Origin: an uncultured Aquimarina sp. | GTDB lineage: Bacteria > Bacteroidota > Bacteroidia > Flavobacteriales > Flavobacteriaceae | Length of the DNA: 64,000 bases | Direction: 5' to 3' | NCBI GenBank assembly: GCA_947498455.1 | Contig: CANMKK010000015.1 | Location: forward strand, 49,772-113,771 | The notes under the pieces: model-generated | Databases searched by the model: none | The model's input: the letters and a program-made list of their open reading frames with translations, nothing else | Told to the model about the DNA's origin: nothing | Program-made: the position numbers and the translations under genes | Shown here: piece by piece, positions 47,401 to 55,120 of the stretch | How the letters are laid out: each line of letters starts with the position of its first letter | Numbering within the stretch: position 1 is the first letter of the stretch

Positions 47401-49864
47401 ACTAGAATCCTTAGACGAATCTACAAACCAATGGCAACCTGAATTTTTAGGATTTGGTAAAAATAAGGAAGTTACGAATGCGGTAATTGAAAACCACGAG
47501 CCTCTAAAGTTTCAAATCAACAGCGATAGTTTTATAAACGGAATAGATGCTAAGGAACCACAACTTCAATTATGGCAGTATCGACCATTGGATATGTTAG
47601 GAAAGTATAATTCGCAAACAACTCCTGCTAAACAATCTCCTTGTAAGATACTACCAGCGTCTTCATATTTACTTGAAGAAATTGTTTTTTCATCAAAAGT
47701 TATTGGACAGAAACTACCTGTTACATTTACCTACAAAGATGTAACATTCTCTTACGATGGAGGGTTCGAAATTACAAAGGCGAGAAATCATTCTTATTTG
47801 AAGAAAGGGTTACGTATAATTCCTTTTTTAGAAAAAATTGATAGTGGAAATTTTTATATAACTCCCTTAACAATTAAATTTCCGAATACTGTAACTCTTT
47901 TGATTATGGAGTCTACTTTTGGTGGAGTTTCTGATGCTATCAAAATATCGTTAGATGGATATTTAGTCTCAAAAAATGACTATCAAACGAATTTTAAAGA
48001 AGGTAGTGTCGTTATTAAATGTGATGATGGGTTTGATACGGTTACTTTATTATTTAGTACTACTCAAAATCATTTATGGAATACAATGCAACAAGGTTTT
48101 GGGGATACAATTATAAAACTGTCTTATTTTCTAAAAAAAGATATAAAGGAAAATGAGGATATTCCCCCAATAATACAAGCTGGGCAGCAAGAAGTCTCGG
48201 AAAAAGCATTTTTAAAACCAGGAAAAAAATATAGATTATCCATTCCAACTGCTATTAAAACTAGTACTCCTGGCAACGAAGTGCTAAAAACTGCAGTGAA
48301 CAAGATATACTTCAAGACCAATTATGGACCGGGAGTGCCATTCAAGCAGAATACTAATACTTCATATGAGACCGAAAGTGTACATCAATTTAAAAATTAT
48401 ATAAAGAAAACGAGTCCGTCTAATGGAGCAAAGAATCACTATAGAAATTATGATATAGTTATTCAATATAATGAGCAATATGTAAAATCTCTTTTTGAAA
48501 ACCCTATAGTATTAAAAATTCGAGATCAGAATGATAACTCGGTAATTAATAGTGATGAAGGAAATTGGTTAAACGCTCTAAAGTCAATGCCACAATTACA
48601 TCGAGAAACCATTACACAAGAGATTTCTAGTATGTTACCAAAGCAACTCGCTATGGAGAGCACAGTTGTTGATACTGTGGAAGATTTATGCATCACCACA
48701 AATGTTCCCAAACCAATCCCTACATTAGCATATGCACTTAAGAAATTAAGAGCTATGCGCAGATATTTCTGTAATCTGGAAGTAAAGCATCCAAAAACGA
48801 ATGAAGTTGTCAATCTCTACGATTTCGAGTTTATATCATCAAATTATCATTCATTTACACATCATCTAACGGGAGATTTTTCCAAATCAAGTGAAAATCA
48901 AGAAGTGAATTTCAGAGATTTGAAAAACATCATATTAAAGAAAGTAGAGCGTCCAAAGTTTGAAGTGCAATTGGATGGTAAACCACTATGGAAGAGATTT
49001 GAAAATGTAATATTAGCGTTTAAAGAATATCAGGATGAGAGTATTCTTTTTTTCGAGAAAAAGGATCTTTGGAGTAATGGAACCACATCAGTTGCGTTGG
49101 AAAAGATTACTAAAAAGCATAAACTTTATCTTAAAGAATCTAATTTTTTATTCAAAAAACTATTTGAAAATATTCAAGCTAGATTTGAGTCTTTAGGCAT
49201 TCAAGAAGAATTACCCAATCGGTTTGAGGTGCTAATAGCTAAAATAGATTCAGGAAATTCTACAAACTCTAATACTTCCTTTTTGCTGTTTCAAAGCCCT
49301 GAACCTATAGAGTGGGAAAGATTACAAGTACAACTAAAAGGCGAATTTTTAACTCGCGTAGAAGATACAAACATACCTGTTATAGATATTGAAGATTTGT
49401 TGCCAAGAACAGACTTCGGTATCCCGAATAGAGATCTTCAGGTAGATAATATTTCAAATCAAAAAAAGAATAAAATTTTAAACACTCTCGCTTTTGATAT
49501 TTCGAAAGCAAAAATACTAGGGAAAAAAGAAAAAGTAAAAGAGCTAATTCAAGAGGCAAAAGCATTAGAGTTTGATATAAGAACGATTTATAAAGCCGTC
49601 AAAAAACATAATTTTAAAGAAACAAAAATTGATACTAGAATTACTTTTTTACCTAATGAAGATAAAACCAGAGCTTTTTTGATATTTAAAAACAGAACTA
49701 TTAATGAAGGTGATTTTGGAATGCTTCTGACTCAAGGGACTTTTAAATTGCACTTTGATTTTAATGGGAAAAGAAATCCTAATTTGGATACTTTATTTTC
49801 AAGAGATGAGAAAGGAGAATCAATTGTTATTGATGAGAAAGTGTATTTTAACTTGGAGATTTGA
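44423..49864 (+). CDS. giant protein 3 of the operon, beta-rich core, unknown
   Basis: 1813 residues, no signal peptide. The N-terminal part (1-300) is beta-rich. The core (about 300-900) is a long run of alternating beta strands and glycine turns with amphipathic pattern (SLKGIKIDLKIEGTLSIKGEIN, GITLGATGLSLIGIGGLYGMNV, ILIPGPVVIIEGGAELL, FNFGLFINAELDATFPKPYHIHG). From memory this recalls the large uncharacterised DUF6603 type of domain; that needs a profile search. The C-terminal 800 residues are mixed and charged. The ATG overlaps the stop of giant protein 2 by one base. The core is visibly less AT-rich than both ends of the gene, suggesting a conserved module joined to faster-changing flanks. 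Confidence 0.72.
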   Translation: MEENRKIVIPLTRIIDEKIFQNFGDILSFLESIVYDPDYSVITSSSEYLKFNVRLIITEKVEADFFIIPGSKIFLSSKPTDYPFYDIEIILNSSPSLEISNIQFGIQFNKDLIQAYVYDVQSGDSTDKSWKIDEREEGYIISISTGIYADLQGEFEIKAPTISGMKPFMIGKTGFILDLAETKVGNYINKKPKPSGQPFHLVTGEIPGEIVDKVPIDFKGIYLRQAFVYYHNPEKGTKIPPIGIQDAAIGEGGFTGNLVIGNPSKEVDLTVKKLDEWFKKDDGASENSFSFESDFAAKIRLQGFDAVLWSMRLSFYKSIPNAFSLVGVMRTGLSDKWITFKAAIAGPNGDIFLEIGGLPEEPLLNLETDWYKVVIDSIAYKMDNNIHYAIINGGIQVKFDFLDLPLLKVDRLSVGSDGSIDIEGGWAEFPETIPLDFHGFDIELKEIGMGTEGENELQRQWFGFSGGINLIQDMGGASVEGLKVSWNKARGDDIQVSLKGIKIDLKIEGTLSIKGEINYDEETNLFRGSVNIDFESLQFEIEGELIVGKTIDAQGREFDVFYIALSARMTPGITLGATGLSLIGIGGLYGMNVTPNKTEEQRWYDWYKSDPAYNIINANKWGPVYNNYAFGAGVTLATSYDAGYSLEADVMLAILIPGPVVIIEGGAELLKTLQPDEIEVPENDMADQIQTTSDKKEAKPVTKKQGSNFYLLAVFDGRAGTMQLNIDIKIVIQELVNIGGGLEAFFDFNDNSKWYIHIGVKDPESKRIQAEVLGVFDASTYMMISAKYFNFGAAVAWGFKGEYGPVMVAFRYAFTFDIGLVFNPFQAEARFTFLAELGIKVFIFNFGLFINAELDATFPKPYHIHGILKVAFGLPFPFPGFEFDIPFELKEEGLPKTPDHLLKGVSFTHHKSSGFSLPIEINRSDIPDWKKESFWDTIPFVPVDSRPVLHFEKEISNLYVLGIFNEKVDDAKPPQENLQFRYEVINTEQQKVLLESLDESTNQWQPEFLGFGKNKEVTNAVIENHEPLKFQINSDSFINGIDAKEPQLQLWQYRPLDMLGKYNSQTTPAKQSPCKILPASSYLLEEIVFSSKVIGQKLPVTFTYKDVTFSYDGGFEITKARNHSYLKKGLRIIPFLEKIDSGNFYITPLTIKFPNTVTLLIMESTFGGVSDAIKISLDGYLVSKNDYQTNFKEGSVVIKCDDGFDTVTLLFSTTQNHLWNTMQQGFGDTIIKLSYFLKKDIKENEDIPPIIQAGQQEVSEKAFLKPGKKYRLSIPTAIKTSTPGNEVLKTAVNKIYFKTNYGPGVPFKQNTNTSYETESVHQFKNYIKKTSPSNGAKNHYRNYDIVIQYNEQYVKSLFENPIVLKIRDQNDNSVINSDEGNWLNALKSMPQLHRETITQEISSMLPKQLAMESTVVDTVEDLCITTNVPKPIPTLAYALKKLRAMRRYFCNLEVKHPKTNEVVNLYDFEFISSNYHSFTHHLTGDFSKSSENQEVNFRDLKNIILKKVERPKFEVQLDGKPLWKRFENVILAFKEYQDESILFFEKKDLWSNGTTSVALEKITKKHKLYLKESNFLFKKLFENIQARFESLGIQEELPNRFEVLIAKIDSGNSTNSNTSFLLFQSPEPIEWERLQVQLKGEFLTRVEDTNIPVIDIEDLLPRTDFGIPNRDLQVDNISNQKKNKILNTLAFDISKAKILGKKEKVKELIQEAKALEFDIRTIYKAVKKHNFKETKIDTRITFLPNEDKTRAFLIFKNRTINEGDFGMLLTQGTFKLHFDFNGKRNPNLDTLFSRDEKGESIVIDEKVYFNLEI

Positions 49865-50107
49865 CGAAAAGATACGTACTGCTAATACGCACCTATTTGT
49901 AAACTTAAATCTCAGTAAAACCTTTATAAAGAGATGGTTAATTTTGTGTTTTTATAAACTCATAACTAAAAGGTTATAATACTCGAGTCTTGTTTCTAAG
50001 TAATCTATGAGTTTTTGTAAATAATATGGATTTATTATTCAGAAAGCTTTACTGGTTTTGGAATGATTTTTCCTAAATGAATAAACATTTTTTTAGTAGA
50101 CAAATTC

Positions 50108-51244
50108 TTAGTGTAAAACTTGCCCACCTAGGATGACACTATTATTTTCAAGATTGTTTTCAGAACTAAAACTTGAGATAATGAAAGAAAGCTTTATTTT
50201 TTCAGCAATTAAGAGCCCAAGTGTTAACTGACCAAAATAAAAACTAGAATTCTTAATATCTAAATTCTCTTTGTAAGTATCGTTACCCACAATACCATTG
50301 ATGTTAAAGTTCATAAAAAACCTAAGTTCATTATTACTTAGAGCTGCATCGCCAATAAAATCAATTCCAAGAGAACCGCTCCCTGCAAAGTCTTCGGTCG
50401 TTGTTCCAAATTCAGGGAAATCGGCAGTTCCCTTCGCAATGAACCTTGATGCTAAATTAAATTGCCCTCCATTACAATGAAAAAGTGCTAATGGATATTC
50501 AAAGGACAAAACAGTATTACCACCATACGAAGCTAGTCTTTGAAATGCCTCTTCTTTTTTTGCAACTTCGTCAATGTCGCTGGAACTTTTAGATAGCACT
50601 GTTCCTAAACTAACTCTAAAAGCTCCTAAATATCCACTCACTAATTCAGAATATAATGATGCACTATTATTTCCAAATGTAAACCCTGTATTATTTAGGA
50701 CTTTGAAACGACTATCGTTAACATTATAGATATGATCAAAAAAAGCTTTAGATCTTCTCCTGCCAAATTCTAAAACGAAACTATTTAAAGAACCCTTGTC
50801 ATTTAGAAGATACTCCGAAGTATATCTTTGATAAAGAGAGTCTTGTTCCTTATATAAATTTTTTAACGTTTTCTTTATCGACTGAATGTCATTAAAACGT
50901 TTTTCAATTTCTTTTTCTGAATATCTTTTTTGCGAATCAATTTCCAATGAATTATTATAAAGATCTGATTCATTATTAGCTAAGTCAATAAGTAATGGTT
51001 TGATTTTATGGGTAATATAATTATATTTTATAATAGACGGAGTTTTATAAACCTCTTCTTTTTTTCCACTCTTTTTTTCTATTGATGTTTTTTCAGAAGT
51101 GTTTATTTGGGAATCACTATTTAAGATTTTGAATCCAGAAGTTTGGCTTTTTCCCGTAAGACATAATAAAAACATTAATAATACTGATGTGAAGAATTTC
51201 CATTGGTAAATACCTTTATTGTTGCTTTTTTCCATTTTTTCCAT
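50108..51244 (-). CDS. exported protein, possibly outer-membrane beta-rich
   Basis: 378 residues with an N-terminal signal (WKFFTSVLLMFLLCLTGKSQ, cleavage near SQT). Residues 80-150 are helical and charged (RYSEKEIEKRFNDIQSIKKTLKNLYKEQDSLYQRY). The C-terminal 220 residues have alternating strands (GSLGIDFIGDAALSNNELRFFMNFNINGIVG, KIKLSFIISSFSSENN), which would suit a small outer-membrane barrel or a beta sandwich. Two nearby starts (ATG at 51244 and three codons later) are possible. It ends a few hundred bases from the giant operon on the opposite strand. Function unknown. Confidence 0.65.
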   Translation of the reverse strand: MEKMEKSNNKGIYQWKFFTSVLLMFLLCLTGKSQTSGFKILNSDSQINTSEKTSIEKKSGKKEEVYKTPSIIKYNYITHKIKPLLIDLANNESDLYNNSLEIDSQKRYSEKEIEKRFNDIQSIKKTLKNLYKEQDSLYQRYTSEYLLNDKGSLNSFVLEFGRRRSKAFFDHIYNVNDSRFKVLNNTGFTFGNNSASLYSELVSGYLGAFRVSLGTVLSKSSSDIDEVAKKEEAFQRLASYGGNTVLSFEYPLALFHCNGGQFNLASRFIAKGTADFPEFGTTTEDFAGSGSLGIDFIGDAALSNNELRFFMNFNINGIVGNDTYKENLDIKNSSFYFGQLTLGLLIAEKIKLSFIISSFSSENNLENNSVILGGQVLH

Positions 51245-51446
51245 TTTTTTACGTTAAACAAATTTTAGTTTTGAAAATATTGTTATGATTTCTCTTCAAA
51301 AGTATTTGATGAAACAAAAAATGTTACTGGGAATATTCCTATATTTAAAAAGGTTTTTTCTTTTTCTTTTTTAGGATAACTCCCAATTGTATAATGTTTG
51401 TTATTAATAATTTTGATTTATGTTTAACTTTTAATTTTAAATCGTA

Positions 51447-52097
51447 ATGAAAGAAATTGAATTAATAAATAATGACTCATTAGAAGAAGTCAACTTTGAA
51501 AGAAGCGACTTTTACTCATCAGGGAAGTCTTTAACTATGTTATTAAAAGACTATTATAATACTGATCTTATTGAGAATCAAGATGAAATTCTCAAAAAAA
51601 TAGTAGAAACACATAGGATAAGTCATAAAGCATTCCATGAAATGATAAGAGTGTTTAAGAGAAGGTTATTAAACTGGGGGAATAAATATTGGGTACATCC
51701 ATTAAAAAAAGAAATTCTTATAAAAAAAATAGAATTAGGTAAGGAAAAATATCCTGATGCTAACTTTAGGTTTTTACGATTTAGATTTAATGGTCGAAAT
51801 AATGCTAAATTTAGCTATAAATTTGTTGGAGAATTTGATTTTGAGACTGGATTGTCTTGTTTTATAGAACCTTTACTAGAATATATTATAAAAACTTACG
51901 ATAAAATCTATGTTGTTAAAGGTCGAAATGATTTGTCTAATGTAAGAAATGCACCAATAATAATCAATGGAAAAACCTATGATGGAAAGTATAATGTCGC
52001 TATGTTAAAATGTGAATTAAAACAATCCACTGGGCTATCTGAGAAAGAGTCTTTTCATTATTACGACGTGGTACATGATCCAGGAGGAAATCGTTAG
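51447..52097 (+). CDS. hypothetical protein, first gene of a two-component operon
   Basis: 216 residues, soluble, mixed alpha/beta and basic in the centre (RVFKRRLLNWGNKYWVHPLKKEILIKKIELGKEKYP, FRFLRFRFNGRNNAKFSYKFVGEFDFETG). No family recognised. It starts a four-gene run with very tight spacing (3 bases, then overlaps or adjacency) that ends with a histidine kinase and response regulator, so it may supply the input or output of that signalling pair. Confidence 0.6.
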   Translation: MKEIELINNDSLEEVNFERSDFYSSGKSLTMLLKDYYNTDLIENQDEILKKIVETHRISHKAFHEMIRVFKRRLLNWGNKYWVHPLKKEILIKKIELGKEKYPDANFRFLRFRFNGRNNAKFSYKFVGEFDFETGLSCFIEPLLEYIIKTYDKIYVVKGRNDLSNVRNAPIIINGKTYDGKYNVAMLKCELKQSTGLSEKESFHYYDVVHDPGGNR

Positions 52098-52100
52098 AGC

Positions 52101-52748
52101 ATGATTATTCTTTCTGTTTTTATATTATTAATTGTGATTTACGCTCTTGTAAAAGGTGTAAATCACAATTTGTTAGCTTTAATTTTAATTGTTACTGGTG
52201 TTAATGTATTGCTGACCGAAGTATTGATAGGATATAAGATGAGTTTTAAATTAAACACTAATCTTTATTTTATATTAAATAGTATTTTATGGATTCAAAT
52301 TATTATCCAATACTTTAGTAGGAAGTCTGCTTATATTATTAATTTTTGTTTAGGGGTTTTCATTATATATTCGTTATATCAAAATAGTATTGTTAATAAT
52401 GTTTTATACTCTTACTTTGTTGTAACAAGTATACTGTACATTTTTTTATTTTTTCTTTTAAGCATAAGATCATTGAAGGAAGAAAACATTACTTTTTTTC
52501 AGTCCTTGGATTTTACTCTAATTTTTGCTCCTATTCTATTTTTTTTAGGAATGAGTTTTATATTCGGGTTTGAGAGTACTATTTTTAGTAAAACTTACAT
52601 TTTTAAAGGCGTTAAAGATGACTCTTTAAAATGCCCTAATGCTTTTAATTTTAAATGCCTTACTGTTTACGAAATTATTGCCATTATTGTAAATATTGTA
52701 TATTATTCTTTAATTGGATATTTTGCTTTTAAATCTAAAAGACAATGA
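52101..52748 (+). CDS. polytopic membrane protein, hypothetical
   Basis: 215 residues with about seven hydrophobic helices (MIILSVFILLIVIYALV, LLALILIVTGVNVLLTEVLI, NLYFILNSILWIQIIIQYF, IINFCLGVFIIYSLY, YFVVTSILYIFLFFLLSI, LIFAPILFFLGMSFIFG, IIAIIVNIVYYSLIGYFAF). Such proteins can act as the membrane sensor for a separate kinase. It overlaps the kinase gene by 4 bases (ATGA), strong evidence for joint function. No named family recognised. Confidence 0.7.
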   Translation: MIILSVFILLIVIYALVKGVNHNLLALILIVTGVNVLLTEVLIGYKMSFKLNTNLYFILNSILWIQIIIQYFSRKSAYIINFCLGVFIIYSLYQNSIVNNVLYSYFVVTSILYIFLFFLLSIRSLKEENITFFQSLDFTLIFAPILFFLGMSFIFGFESTIFSKTYIFKGVKDDSLKCPNAFNFKCLTVYEIIAIIVNIVYYSLIGYFAFKSKRQ

Positions 52749-53512
52749 ATAATAATATCGTTTTCGGAATCTTTATTGCATTTATTTTATTATGTCTAGT
52801 CATTTTATTCTGTGTAATTCTTTTAAAACAATACATTTTTAAAATAAAAAAGTATAATTATATTTTATATCAAAAAGAAATAGAACAACAAAAAGCCATA
52901 AATCAAACAATTATAGAAACCCAAGAAGAGACTCTAAATAATATTTCAGAAGAACTTCATGATGACGCTGGACAACAGCTAACATATATTAATTTCCAAT
53001 TAGAAAATTTAAAATTAATTAATCCAGAGATTAATGATAGTATTATGCCTCTTACAGATTCGTTGGGTCACTTGGCAAAGTCAATTAGAACTTTGAGTCA
53101 TTCTATTAATAGTCAAAAACTGAAAAATTTTAAACTTGTTGATAATATCAAAAGTGAAATTGGAAAAGTTAACAAATTGAATATTCTATCTTGTAAATTG
53201 CATCTAAATCAACAATTAGATCATATTTTTTCAACTAATGAAAGTATTGTTCTTTTTAGAATCTTTCAAGAAATACTTAATAATACACTAAAACATTCTA
53301 AAGCTGAAACATTTTCCATTACGATATCAGAAAACCCAAATTTATGCTTAACTACTAAAGACAATGGTATTGGTTTTTTAGTAGAGAATAAGAATGTAGC
53401 TACTTCAATAGGAATTCAAAATATTAAAAAACGAGCCAAATTAATTGATTTTTCTGTTAAAATTAGTTCGAATATAGATAAAGGAACGATAATCGAATTA
53501 TGTAAACTTTAG
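52745..53512 (+). CDS. NarL/DegS-type sensor histidine kinase
   Basis: 255 residues. One N-terminal membrane helix (about 5-30), a short coiled-coil, a HisKA_3-type dimerisation domain with phospho-acceptor His72 in EELHDDAGQQL, and a HATPase_c domain (IFQEILNNTLKHSKAETFSI as N-box, DNGIGF as G1 box, GIQNIKKRAKLI, DKGTIIEL). It has no periplasmic sensor loop of its own, which supports the upstream seven-helix protein as the signal-receiving partner. The cognate regulator follows directly. Confidence 0.88.
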   Translation: MNNNIVFGIFIAFILLCLVILFCVILLKQYIFKIKKYNYILYQKEIEQQKAINQTIIETQEETLNNISEELHDDAGQQLTYINFQLENLKLINPEINDSIMPLTDSLGHLAKSIRTLSHSINSQKLKNFKLVDNIKSEIGKVNKLNILSCKLHLNQQLDHIFSTNESIVLFRIFQEILNNTLKHSKAETFSITISENPNLCLTTKDNGIGFLVENKNVATSIGIQNIKKRAKLIDFSVKISSNIDKGTIIELCKL

Positions 53513-53542
53513 TTGAATTTTTTATTAAATCTTAAATTATAT

Positions 53543-54211
53543 ATGAGTAAAAAAACTACTATAATGATTATTGATGATCATAGAATTGTAAGAAAAGGTA
53601 TAAAGGAGCTTGTAGAAAATTTAGGAGATTATGAGGTTATAGGTGAATTCGAAAACGGTGTGAATTTTATTGGTCAATTATCAGATTTAAAAACAGTTCC
53701 TGATATTTTTATTTTGGATTATTCTATGCCTATGTTAAATGGTATCGAGGTGTTACAAAAAGCTGCAAACATTGGAGAAGATTATAAATTCCTTCTGCTC
53801 ACACAGCATTTTGAGGAAGATATAATCAATAATGCTTATCAAAATGGTGCGAGAGGGTTTTTGAATAAAACTTGCACTGCTCAAGATTTAAAATTTGCAC
53901 TCGATAATATTATATCAGTTGGTTATACTAATATCTCTGAAATTTTAAAAAGAATACGAAATTATAATGAGGTAAAGCCTGAGACTTTATCTTCAATGGA
54001 GTTTAGTGATAAAGAATTATTTTTTTTAGAATTAGTATGTGATGAAAATGAATATACCTACAACGAAATAGCAGATAAAATGAATATTTCTGTAAAAACA
54101 GTAGATTTTTACAGAGGAAAATTATTTACAAAGTTAAATGTTAAAAGTAAAGTAGGATTGGTGTTATATTCCTTCAAGTATCGCCTAACGAGACCTTTTA
54201 ACAAAGAATAG
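53543..54211 (+). CDS. LuxR/NarL-family response regulator
   Basis: 222 residues from the ATG at 53543 (a TTG ten codons upstream is less likely). Receiver domain with acidic pair D11-D12 (IIDDHRIVRKGI), phospho-acceptor Asp59 (FILDYSMPMLNG) and the conserved Thr/Lys positions (LLTQHFEE, GFLNKTC). C-terminal LuxR-type helix-turn-helix: YNEIADKMNISVKTVDFYRGKLFTKLNVKSKVGLVLYSF. It would switch target genes on when phosphorylated by the kinase encoded immediately upstream. Targets are not evident. Confidence 0.9.
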   Translation: MSKKTTIMIIDDHRIVRKGIKELVENLGDYEVIGEFENGVNFIGQLSDLKTVPDIFILDYSMPMLNGIEVLQKAANIGEDYKFLLLTQHFEEDIINNAYQNGARGFLNKTCTAQDLKFALDNIISVGYTNISEILKRIRNYNEVKPETLSSMEFSDKELFFLELVCDENEYTYNEIADKMNISVKTVDFYRGKLFTKLNVKSKVGLVLYSFKYRLTRPFNKE

Positions 54212-54256
54212 TCGAAATTGGACTTTTTTGTATAGACTCAAAAAATGCAAAAATTT

Positions 54257-55120
54257 TTAGGGTTGGATAGCGATTTCAATATAATATTCTTGGTCTAGAC
54301 CTTTTTTTTCTAATTTGATTATCTCAATTAATTCTATAATTTTTGCTTCCTGTATGTTTTCAATTTTGAAATTTATTTTTTGGTTATCAAATCGTTCTCT
54401 ATTGCCATTTTTTCTTAGGACACTTTTGATATTCTCAGGAATAAAAAATGAGGATTTTCCTTGTAAATGCTTTTTATATTCATTTAGATAAATCCCAATT
54501 CCTGCAATATCAAAATCTCCAAAATGTAAATAATTATTTGGGATAGAATTCATCCATTTAATAAAGTCTTTATTTTGGTTTTGTGGATAACGTGATATGA
54601 ATAAGGGGTTAATGTTTTTAAACAAGTATTTCTGTTCGTAAATCTGACTAAAATTTTTAGTATTTTCAACTCCAACAACTGTTATTCCATTTGGCACTTT
54701 GAAAGATTCATAGTCATATATAAAAACAAAACTTCCTTTATGAGGGTTAATGATTATGGCTTCATTATTTAGTTCAGCCTTTATAGAATTATAACTATTG
54801 ACTAAAAAGCCTTTAAAAGCTCTCTCTTTTGATTTTTTGGAATCAGCTGTAATTTTCACAAAATCAGCACGAGTCGAACTTTCATTTTCTAAAGCCAAAA
54901 CATAATTGTTCAAATCATTAATTTGTAACTGATTTGCCAAATAGGTTTGTAAACTTGATTTATTTACCAACTCTAAGGACTTTTTATGCTTTCCTTTTCT
55001 ATGAATGATGTTTTCTGAAACTAAATCGTCAATTAATTTGCTTTTAGCGAGACTGTTAGGGATAGCTTCTCCATTGGTTAATCGAACTAAAACTTTCGCT
55101 ATTTTTAACGTTAGCTTCAT
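54257..55120 (-). CDS. jetD: Wadjet nuclease subunit JetD
   Basis: TOPRIM-type DNA-cleaving subunit of the Wadjet anti-plasmid system. The 287-residue product has an N-terminal winged-helix-like region (1-60) and a TOPRIM core with Glu152 in TVVGVENTKNF and the DxD pair Asp202/Asp204 in LHFGDFDIAGIGIY, the catalytic metal sites. It overlaps jetC by 4 bases (ATGA) and is last in the jetABCD order. It is on the short side for JetD, but the catalytic motifs are all present. JetD cuts circular DNA sensed by the JetABC condensin-like complex. Confidence 0.88.
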   Translation of the reverse strand: MKLTLKIAKVLVRLTNGEAIPNSLAKSKLIDDLVSENIIHRKGKHKKSLELVNKSSLQTYLANQLQINDLNNYVLALENESSTRADFVKITADSKKSKERAFKGFLVNSYNSIKAELNNEAIIINPHKGSFVFIYDYESFKVPNGITVVGVENTKNFSQIYEQKYLFKNINPLFISRYPQNQNKDFIKWMNSIPNNYLHFGDFDIAGIGIYLNEYKKHLQGKSSFFIPENIKSVLRKNGNRERFDNQKINFKIENIQEAKIIELIEIIKLEKKGLDQEYYIEIAIQP

